Of a stretch of DNA of 9,504 bases, positions 1 through 6,709 are shown one piece after another. This DNA comes from Clostridia bacterium. Lineage in GTDB: Bacteria > Bacillota > Clostridia > Oscillospirales > CAG-272. The translations under genes and the position numbers were made by a program. Under the pieces are notes generated by a model, which did not search any database, was not told the DNA's origin, and saw only the letters and a list, made by a program, of their open reading frames with translations. The stretch lies in assembly GCA_017540285.1 (NCBI GenBank), contig JAFYBI010000337.1, positions 1-9,504 of the forward strand, given 5' to 3'. Numbering within the stretch: position 1 is the first letter of the stretch; each line of letters opens with the position of its first letter.

Positions 1-228
1 GCGAAGCTCGACCAGATCGGCGTCGGCAAGCTGATGAAGATGGCCATCTCCCTCGGCAGACCCATGAACCCGAACCTCCACGTCGGTATCTGCGGCGAGC
101 ACGGCGGCGACCCGACCTCTGTGGAATTCTGCAACGAGATCGGCCTCGACTACGTCTCCTGCAGCCCGTTCCGCGTTCCGATCGCCCGCCTCGCCGCCGC
201 GCAGGCCGCTATCAAGAAGAACGCGTAA
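1..228 (+). CDS. ppdK: Pyruvate, phosphate dikinase, C-terminal fragment (5' end outside window)
   Basis: The window opens inside this gene, in frame 1; 75 residues remain before the TAA stop. PPDK interconverts pyruvate + ATP + Pi and PEP + AMP + PPi in the cytoplasm. The fragment is the end of the PEP/pyruvate-binding TIM barrel. GICGEHGGDP (fragment residues 29-38) carries the Cys that, counting back from the C-terminus of an 874-residue clostridial PPDK, fits the catalytic acid/base Cys831. The tail SCSPFRVPIARLAAAQAA (53-70) is the near-invariant PPDK ending. The related PEP synthase and PTS enzyme I share the fold, but their C-termini do not read this way. The ATG at 34 is internal and is not a start. 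An intrinsic terminator follows 23 bases after the stop, so this is the last gene of its transcript. Confidence 0.96.
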   Translation, partial: AKLDQIGVGKLMKMAISLGRPMNPNLHVGICGEHGGDPTSVEFCNEIGLDYVSCSPFRVPIARLAAAQAAIKKNA

Positions 229-251
229 GCGCATCCCCCCGGACAGCAACG

Positions 252-280
252 CCCCCGGTGCTTCGGTACCGGGGGTTTTT
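252..280 (+). terminator. Intrinsic terminator of ppdK
   Basis: CCCCCGGT (252-259) pairs perfectly with ACCGGGGG (268-275). Inside it a G-T and a C-G pair close a TTCG tetraloop (262-265), and TTTTT (276-280) follows directly. The UUCG loop and GC-only base of the stem make it a very stable rho-independent terminator. Confidence 0.93.
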
Positions 281-347
281 GTGCGTTTTGTCCGCAAAGA
301 GGCGCCGACGGCGAGCACTCTTTTCTGTTTCATTTCACGGAAAGTGA

Positions 348-376
348 TTGCAATTTCCGGGAAAAAGTGCTATAAT
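348..376 (+). promoter_or_regulatory. Sigma-A promoter of the purC-like gene
   Basis: The -35 is TTGCAA (348-353), the spacer is exactly 17 bp, and the -10 is consensus TATAAT (371-376) with an extended TGc just before it (368-370). Transcription should start near 383, about 26 bases before the ATG. This leaves no room for a PurR-box or riboswitch in the leader. Confidence 0.85.
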
Positions 377-392
377 ACCTCCATCCTGTTAC

Positions 393-400
393 AGAAAGGA
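393..400 (+). promoter_or_regulatory. Ribosome binding site that fixes the purC start
   Basis: AGAAAGGA lies 9 bases before the ATG at 410. The reading frame stays open upstream to 281, but that extension starts before the promoter and encodes nothing PurC-like. The promoter and this site together place the start at 410. Confidence 0.8.
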
Positions 401-409
401 ATCCTCCCC

Positions 410-1093
410 ATGAAGACTTTATACGACGGCAAGACCAAGACCGTCCTGCTCGACGAAGAGACCGGCGTTGTGAACCTTTTGTTCAAGGACACCGCGACCG
501 GTGAAAACGGCATGTTCGACCCCGGTTACAACACCGTCGGCGGCAGCGTGGAAGGCAAGGGCAAGATCGGGCTCCGCATTTCGAAGTATTTCTTTGAGAT
601 CATGGCGAAGAACGGCATCCCCACGCACTACCTCGGCGCCGACATCGACAACTGCCTCATGCAGGTGAAGAAGCTCACGGTGCCGAAGCTCGAGTTCGTG
701 CTGCGCTATTTCACCGCGGGCAGCATGTGCCGCCGGTTCACCCTGCCGGAAGGCATCCCCTTCGATCCTCCGTATAAAGAAGTCACCCTGAAGGACGACG
801 AACAGGGCGATCCCCTGATCACCGAGCGCCTCTGCCTGATGAAGGGCATGCTGAAGCCCGGCATGTACGACGAAGGTCTGCGCCTCGTGGAGCAGGTGGG
901 CGAGGTCCTGAAGCGGGAGCTCAGCGCCATGGATCTGCAGCTGATCGATTTCAAGATCGAGATCGGCTACGACGAGGACGGCAAGGTCTACGTCGTCGAC
1001 GAGATCACCCCCGACATCTGGCGCGTCAAGGACAAGAACGGCGTGATCCCCAACCAGATCGACTGCGCGAAGCTGATCCTCGAAAAGATCTGA
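410..1093 (+). CDS. purC: Phosphoribosylaminoimidazole-succinocarboxamide (SAICAR) synthase
   Basis: The 227-residue cytoplasmic enzyme of de novo purine synthesis joins CAIR and L-aspartate with ATP to give SAICAR. Family signatures: N-terminal LYDGKTKTV (3-11; family LYEGKAKxV), VEGKGK, NGIPTHYL, LKDDEQGDPLIT (127-138; family KDDELGDP), LIDFKIEIG (178-186) and the Mg/ATP-site DEITPD (197-202). Length is close to the usual 230-240. The second block is divergent: where most PurC read DDATAFNGxKK before EGKG, this one has DTATGENG followed by an insertion, FDPGYNTVGG, and the usual AAGS is TAGS. It is alone between its own promoter and terminator, with no other pur gene next to it. It belongs to the SAICAR synthase fold with high confidence. 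A paralogue with a changed substrate is possible but unlikely because the nucleotide and acidic motifs are kept. Confidence 0.9.
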   Translation: MKTLYDGKTKTVLLDEETGVVNLLFKDTATGENGMFDPGYNTVGGSVEGKGKIGLRISKYFFEIMAKNGIPTHYLGADIDNCLMQVKKLTVPKLEFVLRYFTAGSMCRRFTLPEGIPFDPPYKEVTLKDDEQGDPLITERLCLMKGMLKPGMYDEGLRLVEQVGEVLKRELSAMDLQLIDFKIEIGYDEDGKVYVVDEITPDIWRVKDKNGVIPNQIDCAKLILEKI

Positions 1094-1127
1094 CGGCAGG
1101 CCGCCGCGCAAACCCGGAATCCAGAAT

Positions 1128-1164
1128 CCCCCGGTACGGAGCGATCCGCATCGGGGGTGTTTTC
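1128..1164 (+). terminator. Intrinsic terminator of purC
   Basis: CCCCCG (1128-1133) pairs with CGGGGG (1152-1157). An inner stem CGGA/TCCG closes a GNRA-type GCGA loop (1141-1144), and TGTTTT follows (1158-1163). The two stems are joined by a short imperfect segment (GTA against CAT). Confidence 0.85.
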
Positions 1165-1202
1165 GCTTCCGCGCGGACTTTTCCCGGACCAAATCGGCGC
1201 GC

Positions 1203-1250
1203 CATGCAGGAAACCATGCAGGATAACATGCAAGATACCGTGCAGGATGT
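1203..1250 (+). repeat. Four tandem 12-bp direct repeats just upstream of the GH-like gene promoter
   Basis: The units are CATGCAGGAAAC (1203), CATGCAGGATAA (1215), CATGCAAGATAC (1227) and CGTGCAGGATGT (1239). The consensus is CATGCAGGATAC; units 1-3 each differ by one base and unit 4 by three. The array ends at the first base of the -35 box of the next promoter. It lies outside any credible gene. The placement suggests an array of regulator binding sites, with all repeats on nearly the same face of the helix. A chance microsatellite is the alternative. Confidence 0.85.
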
Positions 1251-1278
1251 TGCTTTTGCGCCTGTTTTATGATATACT
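1250..1278 (+). promoter_or_regulatory. Sigma-A promoter of the GH-like / CotH operon
   Basis: TTGCTT (1250-1255), a 17-bp spacer and TATACT (1273-1278) with an extended TGa (1270-1272). The start would be near 1285, giving a leader of about 50 bases. In the leader TCGGA/TCCGA (1305-1309/1316-1320) can form a small hairpin 2 bases before the AAGGAGG ribosome binding site (1323-1329). Confidence 0.75.
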
Positions 1279-1334
1279 GATTCCAGGCAAACCGACAACC
1301 GGAATCGGACGGAAATCCGAAAAAGGAGGCCCTC

Positions 1335-3287
1335 ATGGACAAAAACCGTTTTCTGCATCCCCTGAACGAAGACCGGCCGTACATGCTGCGGCACGATCTC
1401 GCCGAAGGCGGCGCTCCCGCCAAGCTCGACGCGCTGCGTGCGGTCGGCTTCGGCGGCGTCGTCACCAACGCGCCGTGGCACACGTCCCCGTCGGACCCCG
1501 CCGTCTACCTCGCCGCGGACGGGGATTTCAAAGCCCTCGACGACGCTGTCCGGGCGGCATGCGAGCGCGGGATGGGCGTCTGGCTCTACGACGAAAAGGG
1601 CTATCCCAGCGCCTCCGCGGACGGGCTCACCCTGCTCGGCCACCCGGAATACGAGGCCCGCGGCTTCACGGAGATCCCTACGGGCGGACGGGACTGGGCG
1701 CGGCCCGACACGTTTGAGAAGATCATCTATGCCTGCCGGGACGACGGGGAAGCCGTTCCCTTCGACGCGAACTTCGCCCGCGGCGCGGATCGTGTTTTCG
1801 CCGTGCGTCCGGTCTTCGAGGGCTCGCACGCGCAGAAATGCGGCTGGGGCCCCCGGCACTACCCGAACCTCATGGACAAGGACGCCGTCGCGGCGTTCAT
1901 CCGCTGCACGTACGACCGGTATTTCGAAAAATCGGAGCAGTTTTCCCGCTTCGAGGCCGTCTTCACCGACGAGCCGAGCCTCATGGCGGGCTACGTGAAC
2001 TGCGGCGTCCCGATGCCGTACGCGTTTTTGCCGTGGGCGGAGGATCTTCCGGCGGTCTTTCGCGAGATGCACGGCCGGGAGCTCTGGGAGGATCTGCCCG
2101 TCCTGTTCTCGCGGGAAGAGCGGTTCGAACCGGGCAAGCGCCGCTTCTGGCAGACCGTCGGCGAGATGGTCAACCGCGCGTTCTTCGAGCAGATCGGTCA
2201 GTGGTGCGACGCGCACGGGATCGCCTTCTCCGGCCACTGCCTCCTCGAGGAAAGCCTCTCGATGCACGTCCCGCTCTACGGGGACCTCTTGAAGCAGCTC
2301 AAATCCTTCCGCCGGCCGGGCGTCGACATGCTCACGGGGAGCGTCCTCTCCTACTGGACCTCTCCGGCGGACTTCGCCATGGCGGCGCGGTACGTCGGCG
2401 GGGCGGCGCGGATGACGGGCAAAACGGAACGCGTGATGGTCGAGATCTGTCCCATTGCCGGGCAGACGCACGAGGGCGACTTCACCTTCGAAGAACAGCG
2501 CGGGACGATGGCCCTCCTGTTCCGCGCGGGGATCAACCACATCAACTCCTATCTCTCCCCGGACCGGCTGGGCGACGATTTTCCGGCGTATGCCGCGATG
2601 TTCGGCCGGGCGGCGTACGTGCTGCGCGGGGCGCGCTGGATCGGGAAGATCGGCGTGTACTGTCCCACGGAGACGGCGCAGGGGTTCTATTATCCCGACA
2701 CGGTCGGCGTCAACAGCGGCGCGCGCCTGCCCGAGGCCATCCGGCTGGCGGAGAAGACGCTCGCGGACCTGAACCGTTCCCTCGGCGCGGCGGGGCTCGA
2801 CTACACCCTCGTCGACGGCGATTGGGTGCGGGAGGCGCAGCTCCGGGACGGCGTGCTCTCGGCGAACGGGCTGGAGATCGCCGCGCTCGTGATGCCCGCG
2901 CTCCGCTGCCTCGATCCGGACGTCCTCGAAAAGCTCGATGCGTTCCGGCAGGCGGGCGGGACCCTTCTCTGGACGGCGTCGAAGCCCTCTGCGGCCGCCG
3001 ATCCGCTGACGGACGATCCCGCGGCGGTCCTTAGCCGCACGGTCGATTACGGCCTCGCCCACCGAACGGATCATCCCGGCGCCCTCCTCGTCTCGCCCTA
3101 CGAGAAGGACGGCGCGCGCCTCTGGTATCTCGTCAACAACAGCCCCGAGGCGTGTTCCGTCACCCTGTCCCCGCCCGCCGGGAAGCCGTACGCGGTCTGG
3201 GACATCCTCACGGGGGCGGTCACCGAAGACCAAGCTTTCCGCATCCCGGCGTATTCCGCGGTGTTCGTGACGGAAAACGGAGAATGA
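1335..3287 (+). CDS. GH106-like glycoside hydrolase, cytoplasmic, function unassigned
   Basis: This 650-residue protein has no signal peptide, so it should act in the cytoplasm. I recognise the style of the alpha-L-rhamnosidase (GH106) superfamily and its many uncharacterised Firmicutes relatives. It has WLYDEKGYPS (84-93), resembling the WLYDExxWPSG block, then FTDEP (E213) at a barrel strand end. FSGHCLLEESL (E305/E306) precedes a GDLLKQLxxFxxPGVDML block, and VMVEICPIAG (E370) precedes a GINHINSYLSP stretch. E213, E306 and E370 are the candidate catalytic acids; which ones act cannot be decided here. Residues about 479-560 look like the glutamine-amidotransferase-like domain that follows such barrels (GGTLLWTASKP near 541). 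The end VWDILTGAVTEDQ resembles the closing beta domain. At 650 residues it is much shorter than classical GH106 enzymes (about 1,000 or more), lacking extra beta-sandwich domains. AAGGAGG lies 5 bases before the ATG. The next gene starts 7 bases after the stop. Confidence 0.72.
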   Translation: MDKNRFLHPLNEDRPYMLRHDLAEGGAPAKLDALRAVGFGGVVTNAPWHTSPSDPAVYLAADGDFKALDDAVRAACERGMGVWLYDEKGYPSASADGLTLLGHPEYEARGFTEIPTGGRDWARPDTFEKIIYACRDDGEAVPFDANFARGADRVFAVRPVFEGSHAQKCGWGPRHYPNLMDKDAVAAFIRCTYDRYFEKSEQFSRFEAVFTDEPSLMAGYVNCGVPMPYAFLPWAEDLPAVFREMHGRELWEDLPVLFSREERFEPGKRRFWQTVGEMVNRAFFEQIGQWCDAHGIAFSGHCLLEESLSMHVPLYGDLLKQLKSFRRPGVDMLTGSVLSYWTSPADFAMAARYVGGAARMTGKTERVMVEICPIAGQTHEGDFTFEEQRGTMALLFRAGINHINSYLSPDRLGDDFPAYAAMFGRAAYVLRGARWIGKIGVYCPTETAQGFYYPDTVGVNSGARLPEAIRLAEKTLADLNRSLGAAGLDYTLVDGDWVREAQLRDGVLSANGLEIAALVMPALRCLDPDVLEKLDAFRQAGGTLLWTASKPSAAADPLTDDPAAVLSRTVDYGLAHRTDHPGALLVSPYEKDGARLWYLVNNSPEACSVTLSPPAGKPYAVWDILTGAVTEDQAFRIPAYSAVFVTENGE

Positions 3288-3294
3288 GAAGATC

Positions 3295-5154
3295 ATGAAA
3301 AAACGTATCTGCCTGTTCCTCGCGCTGGCAGCCGTCCTCGGCAGCTTCGCGGGATGCCGCCGGGGGATCCGCGTCGATCCCGCAGCGCCGAAGCCCGCCC
3401 TCCCGGCGTCCGCGGAAACGGAAGCGCCCGAGACCGAAGAGATCCCCGCGCCTCCGGAAGACGGCGAGCTCCTGCCGCAGTTCTCGATCGAGGGCGGGTT
3501 CTATTCCTCGTCGAAGAAGCTGAAGATCTCCGTCCCGGACGGCGCGCCGCGCGGTTCGCGGATCACCTACACGACGGACGGCTCCGAGCCGGAGAAGAGC
3601 TCGAAGATCTTCCTCGACGCGATCGAGGTGGCGCGATCCGCAAATGCCGCGACAGTCGTGCGCGCCTCAGTCTTCGACCCGGACGGAAACCGCCTCGGTC
3701 CGATCGTCACCGAGACCTACCTCCGCGCGGACGAGGGCCGCTTCACCACCCCGGTGATCTCCCTCGTGACGGAGAAAAAGAACCTCCGCGGGTCCTCCGG
3801 CATCCTCGATCACCCGCGGGAATCCGGCAAGGCGTGGGAGCGCCCCTGCCACGTCGAGATCTTCCTCCCGACCGGCGAGCGCGTGATCTCGCAGGACGCC
3901 GGGATCCGCGTCTTCGGCGGCTCGTCCCGGATCCTCGAGCAGAAATCCTTCCGCCTCGTCGCGCGCCGGGACGGCTATTATGACGCGGAAAAATACGACG
4001 GCAAGGGGAGCTTCGCCTACCCGTTCTTCGCCGGACGCACCGTCATGGCAGGTCCGGACGCGGGGGAGGAGGCCGTCAAATACGACCGCCTGATCCTGCG
4101 CAACGGCGGCAACGATTCGATGCAGGCGACCGCCGCCGATCCCCGCGACATAACCCTGACCCGCGACGCCGCCGCCAACGCCTTCTTCGCCGCGCACACC
4201 GACCGGGTCGCGGTGCAGACCTCGCGCTTCGTCACCGTCTACCTCAACGGGGAATACTACGGCATCCTCGACATGAAGGAGGACGTCAACGACGACTATC
4301 TGCGGAACATTTACGGCCTCGACAAGGAAAAGATCACCGTCATCAAGTCCGAGCTCGACACGACGCGGCACTGCGCGAAGCACGCCGACGGCGGCAGCTG
4401 CCGCTTCGACGACGTCTGGTTTTACTACGCGGTCGACGAAGGCCCCGAGAGCGAGCTCGACGAATACGAGGCGATGTGCCAGGCGGCCCTCTCCGCGCTC
4501 GGCGGGGACCGTGACGCCCTCGACGCGGCGTACGAAGCCCTCTCCCGCCAGCTCGACACCGACAGCTTCCTCGAATACGCGGCGCTCTGCCTGTACGTCT
4601 GCAACACTGACTGGCCGCACAACAACATCCGCGTGTGGCGGTACACCGGCGAGCCGGAAGAGGGCAATCCGTACACCGACGGCCGCTGGCGGTACGCGAC
4701 CCGCGACCTCGACTTCTCCTTCGGGCGGTACGAGTGTCTCGTTCTGCCGGAGATTTACACGCAGGCGGACACGGACAACATCTCCTTCACCCTCGGCAAT
4801 TACAAAAACGGCGCGTACGCGTACGACGGCAACTACCCGGATTCCCTGCACCTGCAGGGCCTGCTCGCGCTGTGCCTCTGCAACGACGGCTTCCGCGCGC
4901 GCTTCCTCGCCTATGCCGAATCGCTCTGCACCGACGAGAGCGCAGCCGGGCTGAAGGCGATCATGGAGGACTGTGCGGCCCAGATCGAGGCGGAGATCCC
5001 GCGGCACATCGGGCAGTGGAAGGGCACGATCGACGCCGGGCTCACCGTGGACCGCTGGCGGGAGAACGCCGACGCGATGCTGCGCTGGGCCGAGGAACGT
5101 CCCGCGTATTTCCGGCAATACCTCGGGATCGTCGAGGCGTGGTTCGGGGGGTGA
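3295..5154 (+). CDS. CotH-kinase-family lipoprotein with chitobiase-like beta domain
   Basis: The 619-residue protein starts with a lipoprotein signal (MKKR, hydrophobic 7-19, lipobox SFAGC, lipidated Cys21; Phe at -3 is slightly unusual). A Pro/Glu/Ala-rich linker (22-58) follows. Residues about 61-145 read like the CHB_HEX_C chitobiase-type beta domain (GFYSSSKKLKIS, ITYTTDGSEP). The rest, about 150-600, is a CotH domain: GIRVFGGSSR, KSFRLVAR, LILRNGGND, SRFVTVYLNGEYYGILDMKEDV, NTDWPHNN (D439) and TRDLDFSFG (D471/D473, metal-site-like). CotH of Bacillus is an atypical protein kinase of spore coat proteins. Outside spores, CotH lipoproteins are common in Clostridia and their substrates are unknown. 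Here it should face outward on the membrane. H359, C360, H363 and C369 form a small Cys/His cluster. It is transcribed with the GH-like gene. All Arg codons are CGN. Confidence 0.88.
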   Translation: MKKRICLFLALAAVLGSFAGCRRGIRVDPAAPKPALPASAETEAPETEEIPAPPEDGELLPQFSIEGGFYSSSKKLKISVPDGAPRGSRITYTTDGSEPEKSSKIFLDAIEVARSANAATVVRASVFDPDGNRLGPIVTETYLRADEGRFTTPVISLVTEKKNLRGSSGILDHPRESGKAWERPCHVEIFLPTGERVISQDAGIRVFGGSSRILEQKSFRLVARRDGYYDAEKYDGKGSFAYPFFAGRTVMAGPDAGEEAVKYDRLILRNGGNDSMQATAADPRDITLTRDAAANAFFAAHTDRVAVQTSRFVTVYLNGEYYGILDMKEDVNDDYLRNIYGLDKEKITVIKSELDTTRHCAKHADGGSCRFDDVWFYYAVDEGPESELDEYEAMCQAALSALGGDRDALDAAYEALSRQLDTDSFLEYAALCLYVCNTDWPHNNIRVWRYTGEPEEGNPYTDGRWRYATRDLDFSFGRYECLVLPEIYTQADTDNISFTLGNYKNGAYAYDGNYPDSLHLQGLLALCLCNDGFRARFLAYAESLCTDESAAGLKAIMEDCAAQIEAEIPRHIGQWKGTIDAGLTVDRWRENADAMLRWAEERPAYFRQYLGIVEAWFGG

Positions 5155-5260
5155 AGAAGAGCGAATCAATCGTTCCCGGGGGGCTTGACAAACCTCACGG
5201 GATAAGGAACGGCCGGACGCCGCCGGAAAAACATGCTGTGATAACGCCGGGGAGGCTCGT
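5155..5260 (+). promoter_or_regulatory. Gap before the MBL gene, with a lone TTGACA
   Basis: The 106-bp spacer holds a perfect TTGACA (5185-5190), but no good -10 at 16-18 bp. GATAAG (5201) is too close and GATAAC (5240) is too far for this -35. No terminator hairpin with a T-tract was found, so read-through from the CotH gene is likely. GGGGAGG (5249-5255), 5 bases before the ATG at 5261, is the ribosome binding site. Confidence 0.3.
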
Positions 5261-6544
5261 ATGAGAAAGAACGCGCAACGCATCCTGCTCCTTTTCCTGT
5301 GTACCCTGACCGCCGTCACGCTCCTCGCGTGCGATGCCGGACCCGCCGGTGAGCGGACGGGATCGGAGAACGCCGAAGCCCCGCCTGCCCCGGAGACGAC
5401 CGCCGCTCCGGAAGACACCCCCTCTCCGGCAGACGTGCCCGCGCCGGAGACCGAAACGGAAGCCGCTGAACCCGATCCGCCCGCACTGGAAGACGGCGGA
5501 ACGGTCGAGCTGTATCAGCTCGCGCCGGAGAACCAGAGTCTGATGATGTCCTACGTCATCGTGACGCCGAACAAAAAGGTGATCGTGATCGACGGCGGAA
5601 CAGACGGGCTCGGAAGAGATTCGCCGTCCTATCTGCCAAGCGCGATCAGAGCCATCCTCGGCCTCGGACAGAAGGACTTCTTCGAGGTGGAAGCATGGTT
5701 CCTCACGCACATGCACAACGACCACTACTACGAACTCGCCAAGATGCTGAGACGGTATAAGGAGTCGGACAATTACAGGATCAACAACATCTATTTCGAC
5801 TTCCCCGATTACGGTACCGAATGGACAAGCAAAGCGGGGGACGGCGACTTCGAGAAAACCAATTTCGACATCCTGGTCAAGGGCTTTGACCACTATTACG
5901 AAACGGTCGGCTTCTCCGGCATCGTCGGAGCGGACATCCCGGAAGAGCAATGGCGCGCGCCGGACGGATACTACAACCTGATCAACGGCGCGGTGATCAA
6001 CGAGGAAGCGGTCGGGAAGGGGCTGACGATCGGCGTCGACGGCGTCGATTTCCACATCCTCATGACGTGGTGGAGCGGCGCGCGGTACATCAACAGCACG
6101 TCCGTCATCATCCGGATGGTCTGGGGGGAGCACAGCGTGCTTTTCCTCGGCGACTGCGCGGAAGACGAAGGGAAACGGCTGCTCGAATACCGGTCGGCCG
6201 ATGAATTGAGATCCGACTGCATCCAGATGGGACATCACGGACAGGGCGGCCCGGATCAGGGATTCTATGACGCGATCGACGCGAAAGACGCCGTGAGGCT
6301 GTGGCCGACGCCGGAATGGGTATGGAACAACGCGCAGTCGTACGCCATCGGCCAAACACGCTCGTGGATGGGTCTTCCCTACGAAGCGGCGGACTTCAAA
6401 AAGGAAAAGCTGTTCAGCACGGGAAAGGACTTTGTCGCGGGATGCTGTCAGAACTACCCCAGGCAGGCAGCAAAGGTCGAATGCTGGACGGAGAGAATCC
6501 TTGCCGAGCAGCGCGTGGCGGTTTTTGCGCGCGGCGGATCATGA
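5261..6544 (+). CDS. Surface lipoprotein with ComEC-like metallo-beta-lactamase fold
   Basis: This is a 427-residue protein. Residues 1-24 are a lipoprotein signal ending in TLLAC (lipidated Cys24). Residues 25-80 are an acidic Pro/Ala/Glu/Thr linker. The hydrolase domain follows: an N-terminal strand with VIVIDGG, the metal motif HMHNDH (150-155, the HxHxDH signature), FLGDC (D298, bridging-Asp type) and QMGHHGQGG (H325/H326, late His). The FLGD...GHHG order is that of the C-terminal beta-lactamase domain of ComEC/Rec2 and its stand-alone relatives, some of which act on phosphodiesters. None of the ComEC membrane channel is present, so a role in DNA uptake is not implied. The substrate is unknown; phosphodiester or polymer hydrolysis at the cell surface is inference. 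It uses AGA/AGG for 9 of its 20 Arg codons, unlike the preceding gene. A strong terminator lies 4 bases after the stop. Confidence 0.85.
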   Translation: MRKNAQRILLLFLCTLTAVTLLACDAGPAGERTGSENAEAPPAPETTAAPEDTPSPADVPAPETETEAAEPDPPALEDGGTVELYQLAPENQSLMMSYVIVTPNKKVIVIDGGTDGLGRDSPSYLPSAIRAILGLGQKDFFEVEAWFLTHMHNDHYYELAKMLRRYKESDNYRINNIYFDFPDYGTEWTSKAGDGDFEKTNFDILVKGFDHYYETVGFSGIVGADIPEEQWRAPDGYYNLINGAVINEEAVGKGLTIGVDGVDFHILMTWWSGARYINSTSVIIRMVWGEHSVLFLGDCAEDEGKRLLEYRSADELRSDCIQMGHHGQGGPDQGFYDAIDAKDAVRLWPTPEWVWNNAQSYAIGQTRSWMGLPYEAADFKKEKLFSTGKDFVAGCCQNYPRQAAKVECWTERILAEQRVAVFARGGS

Positions 6545-6548
6545 AAAT

Positions 6549-6587
6549 ACCCCTCGGGCCTTTGCATTGGCCTGAGGGGTTCTTTTT
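6549..6587 (+). terminator. Intrinsic terminator between convergent genes
   Basis: ACCCCTCGGGCC (6549-6560) pairs over all 12 positions (one G-T) with GGCCTGAGGGGT (6569-6580). The loop is 8 bases, then TCTTTTT (6581-6587). Read on the other strand, the hairpin is followed by ATTTTC, so it may also stop transcripts of the - strand gene. The remaining 122 bases to 6709 show nothing recognisable. Confidence 0.92.
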
Positions 6588-6709
6588 CGCAGGACGGATG
6601 ACGGGGAAAATGACAGATTTGCCGTAAATGACACGGTCACCGATTCTCTGCCGCCGTTTTCCGGTCCGGAGAGATTCCCGCGTCACAGGAGTTTCCGTTT
6701 TGCCCAAAT

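Noticed and set aside
281..409. N-terminal extension of the purC frame from 281
   Set aside because: It begins right after the ppdK terminator and upstream of a consensus promoter. It lacks PurC similarity, whereas 410 has a proper ribosome binding site and the family N-terminus.
1203..1250. CRISPR array or plasmid iterons
   Set aside because: The units are directly tandem without spacers, so it is not CRISPR. There is no replication gene or AT-rich stretch, so an origin is unsupported.
1026..3296. 756-residue open frame on the - strand opposite the GH-like gene
   Set aside because: It is Arg/Gly/Ala/Val-rich with no recognisable domain and lies entirely antisense to a gene with clear motifs. 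Long antisense frames are expected at this G+C.
5185..5245. Independent promoter for the MBL gene from TTGACA
   Set aside because: No -10 at acceptable spacing; it is kept only as a low-confidence note.
3667..5418. 583-residue open frame on the - strand opposite the CotH gene
   Set aside because: It is low-complexity Val/Ala/Arg/Glu sequence without motifs and mirrors the CotH codons. It also crosses the intergenic gap and the start of the MBL gene.
5195..6355. 386-residue open frame on the - strand opposite the MBL gene
   Set aside because: It has no domain or ribosome binding site and overlaps the HxHxDH coding region in antisense.
5261..6544. DNA-uptake ComEC
   Set aside because: Only the metallo-beta-lactamase-like domain is present, with a lipid anchor and no membrane channel segments.
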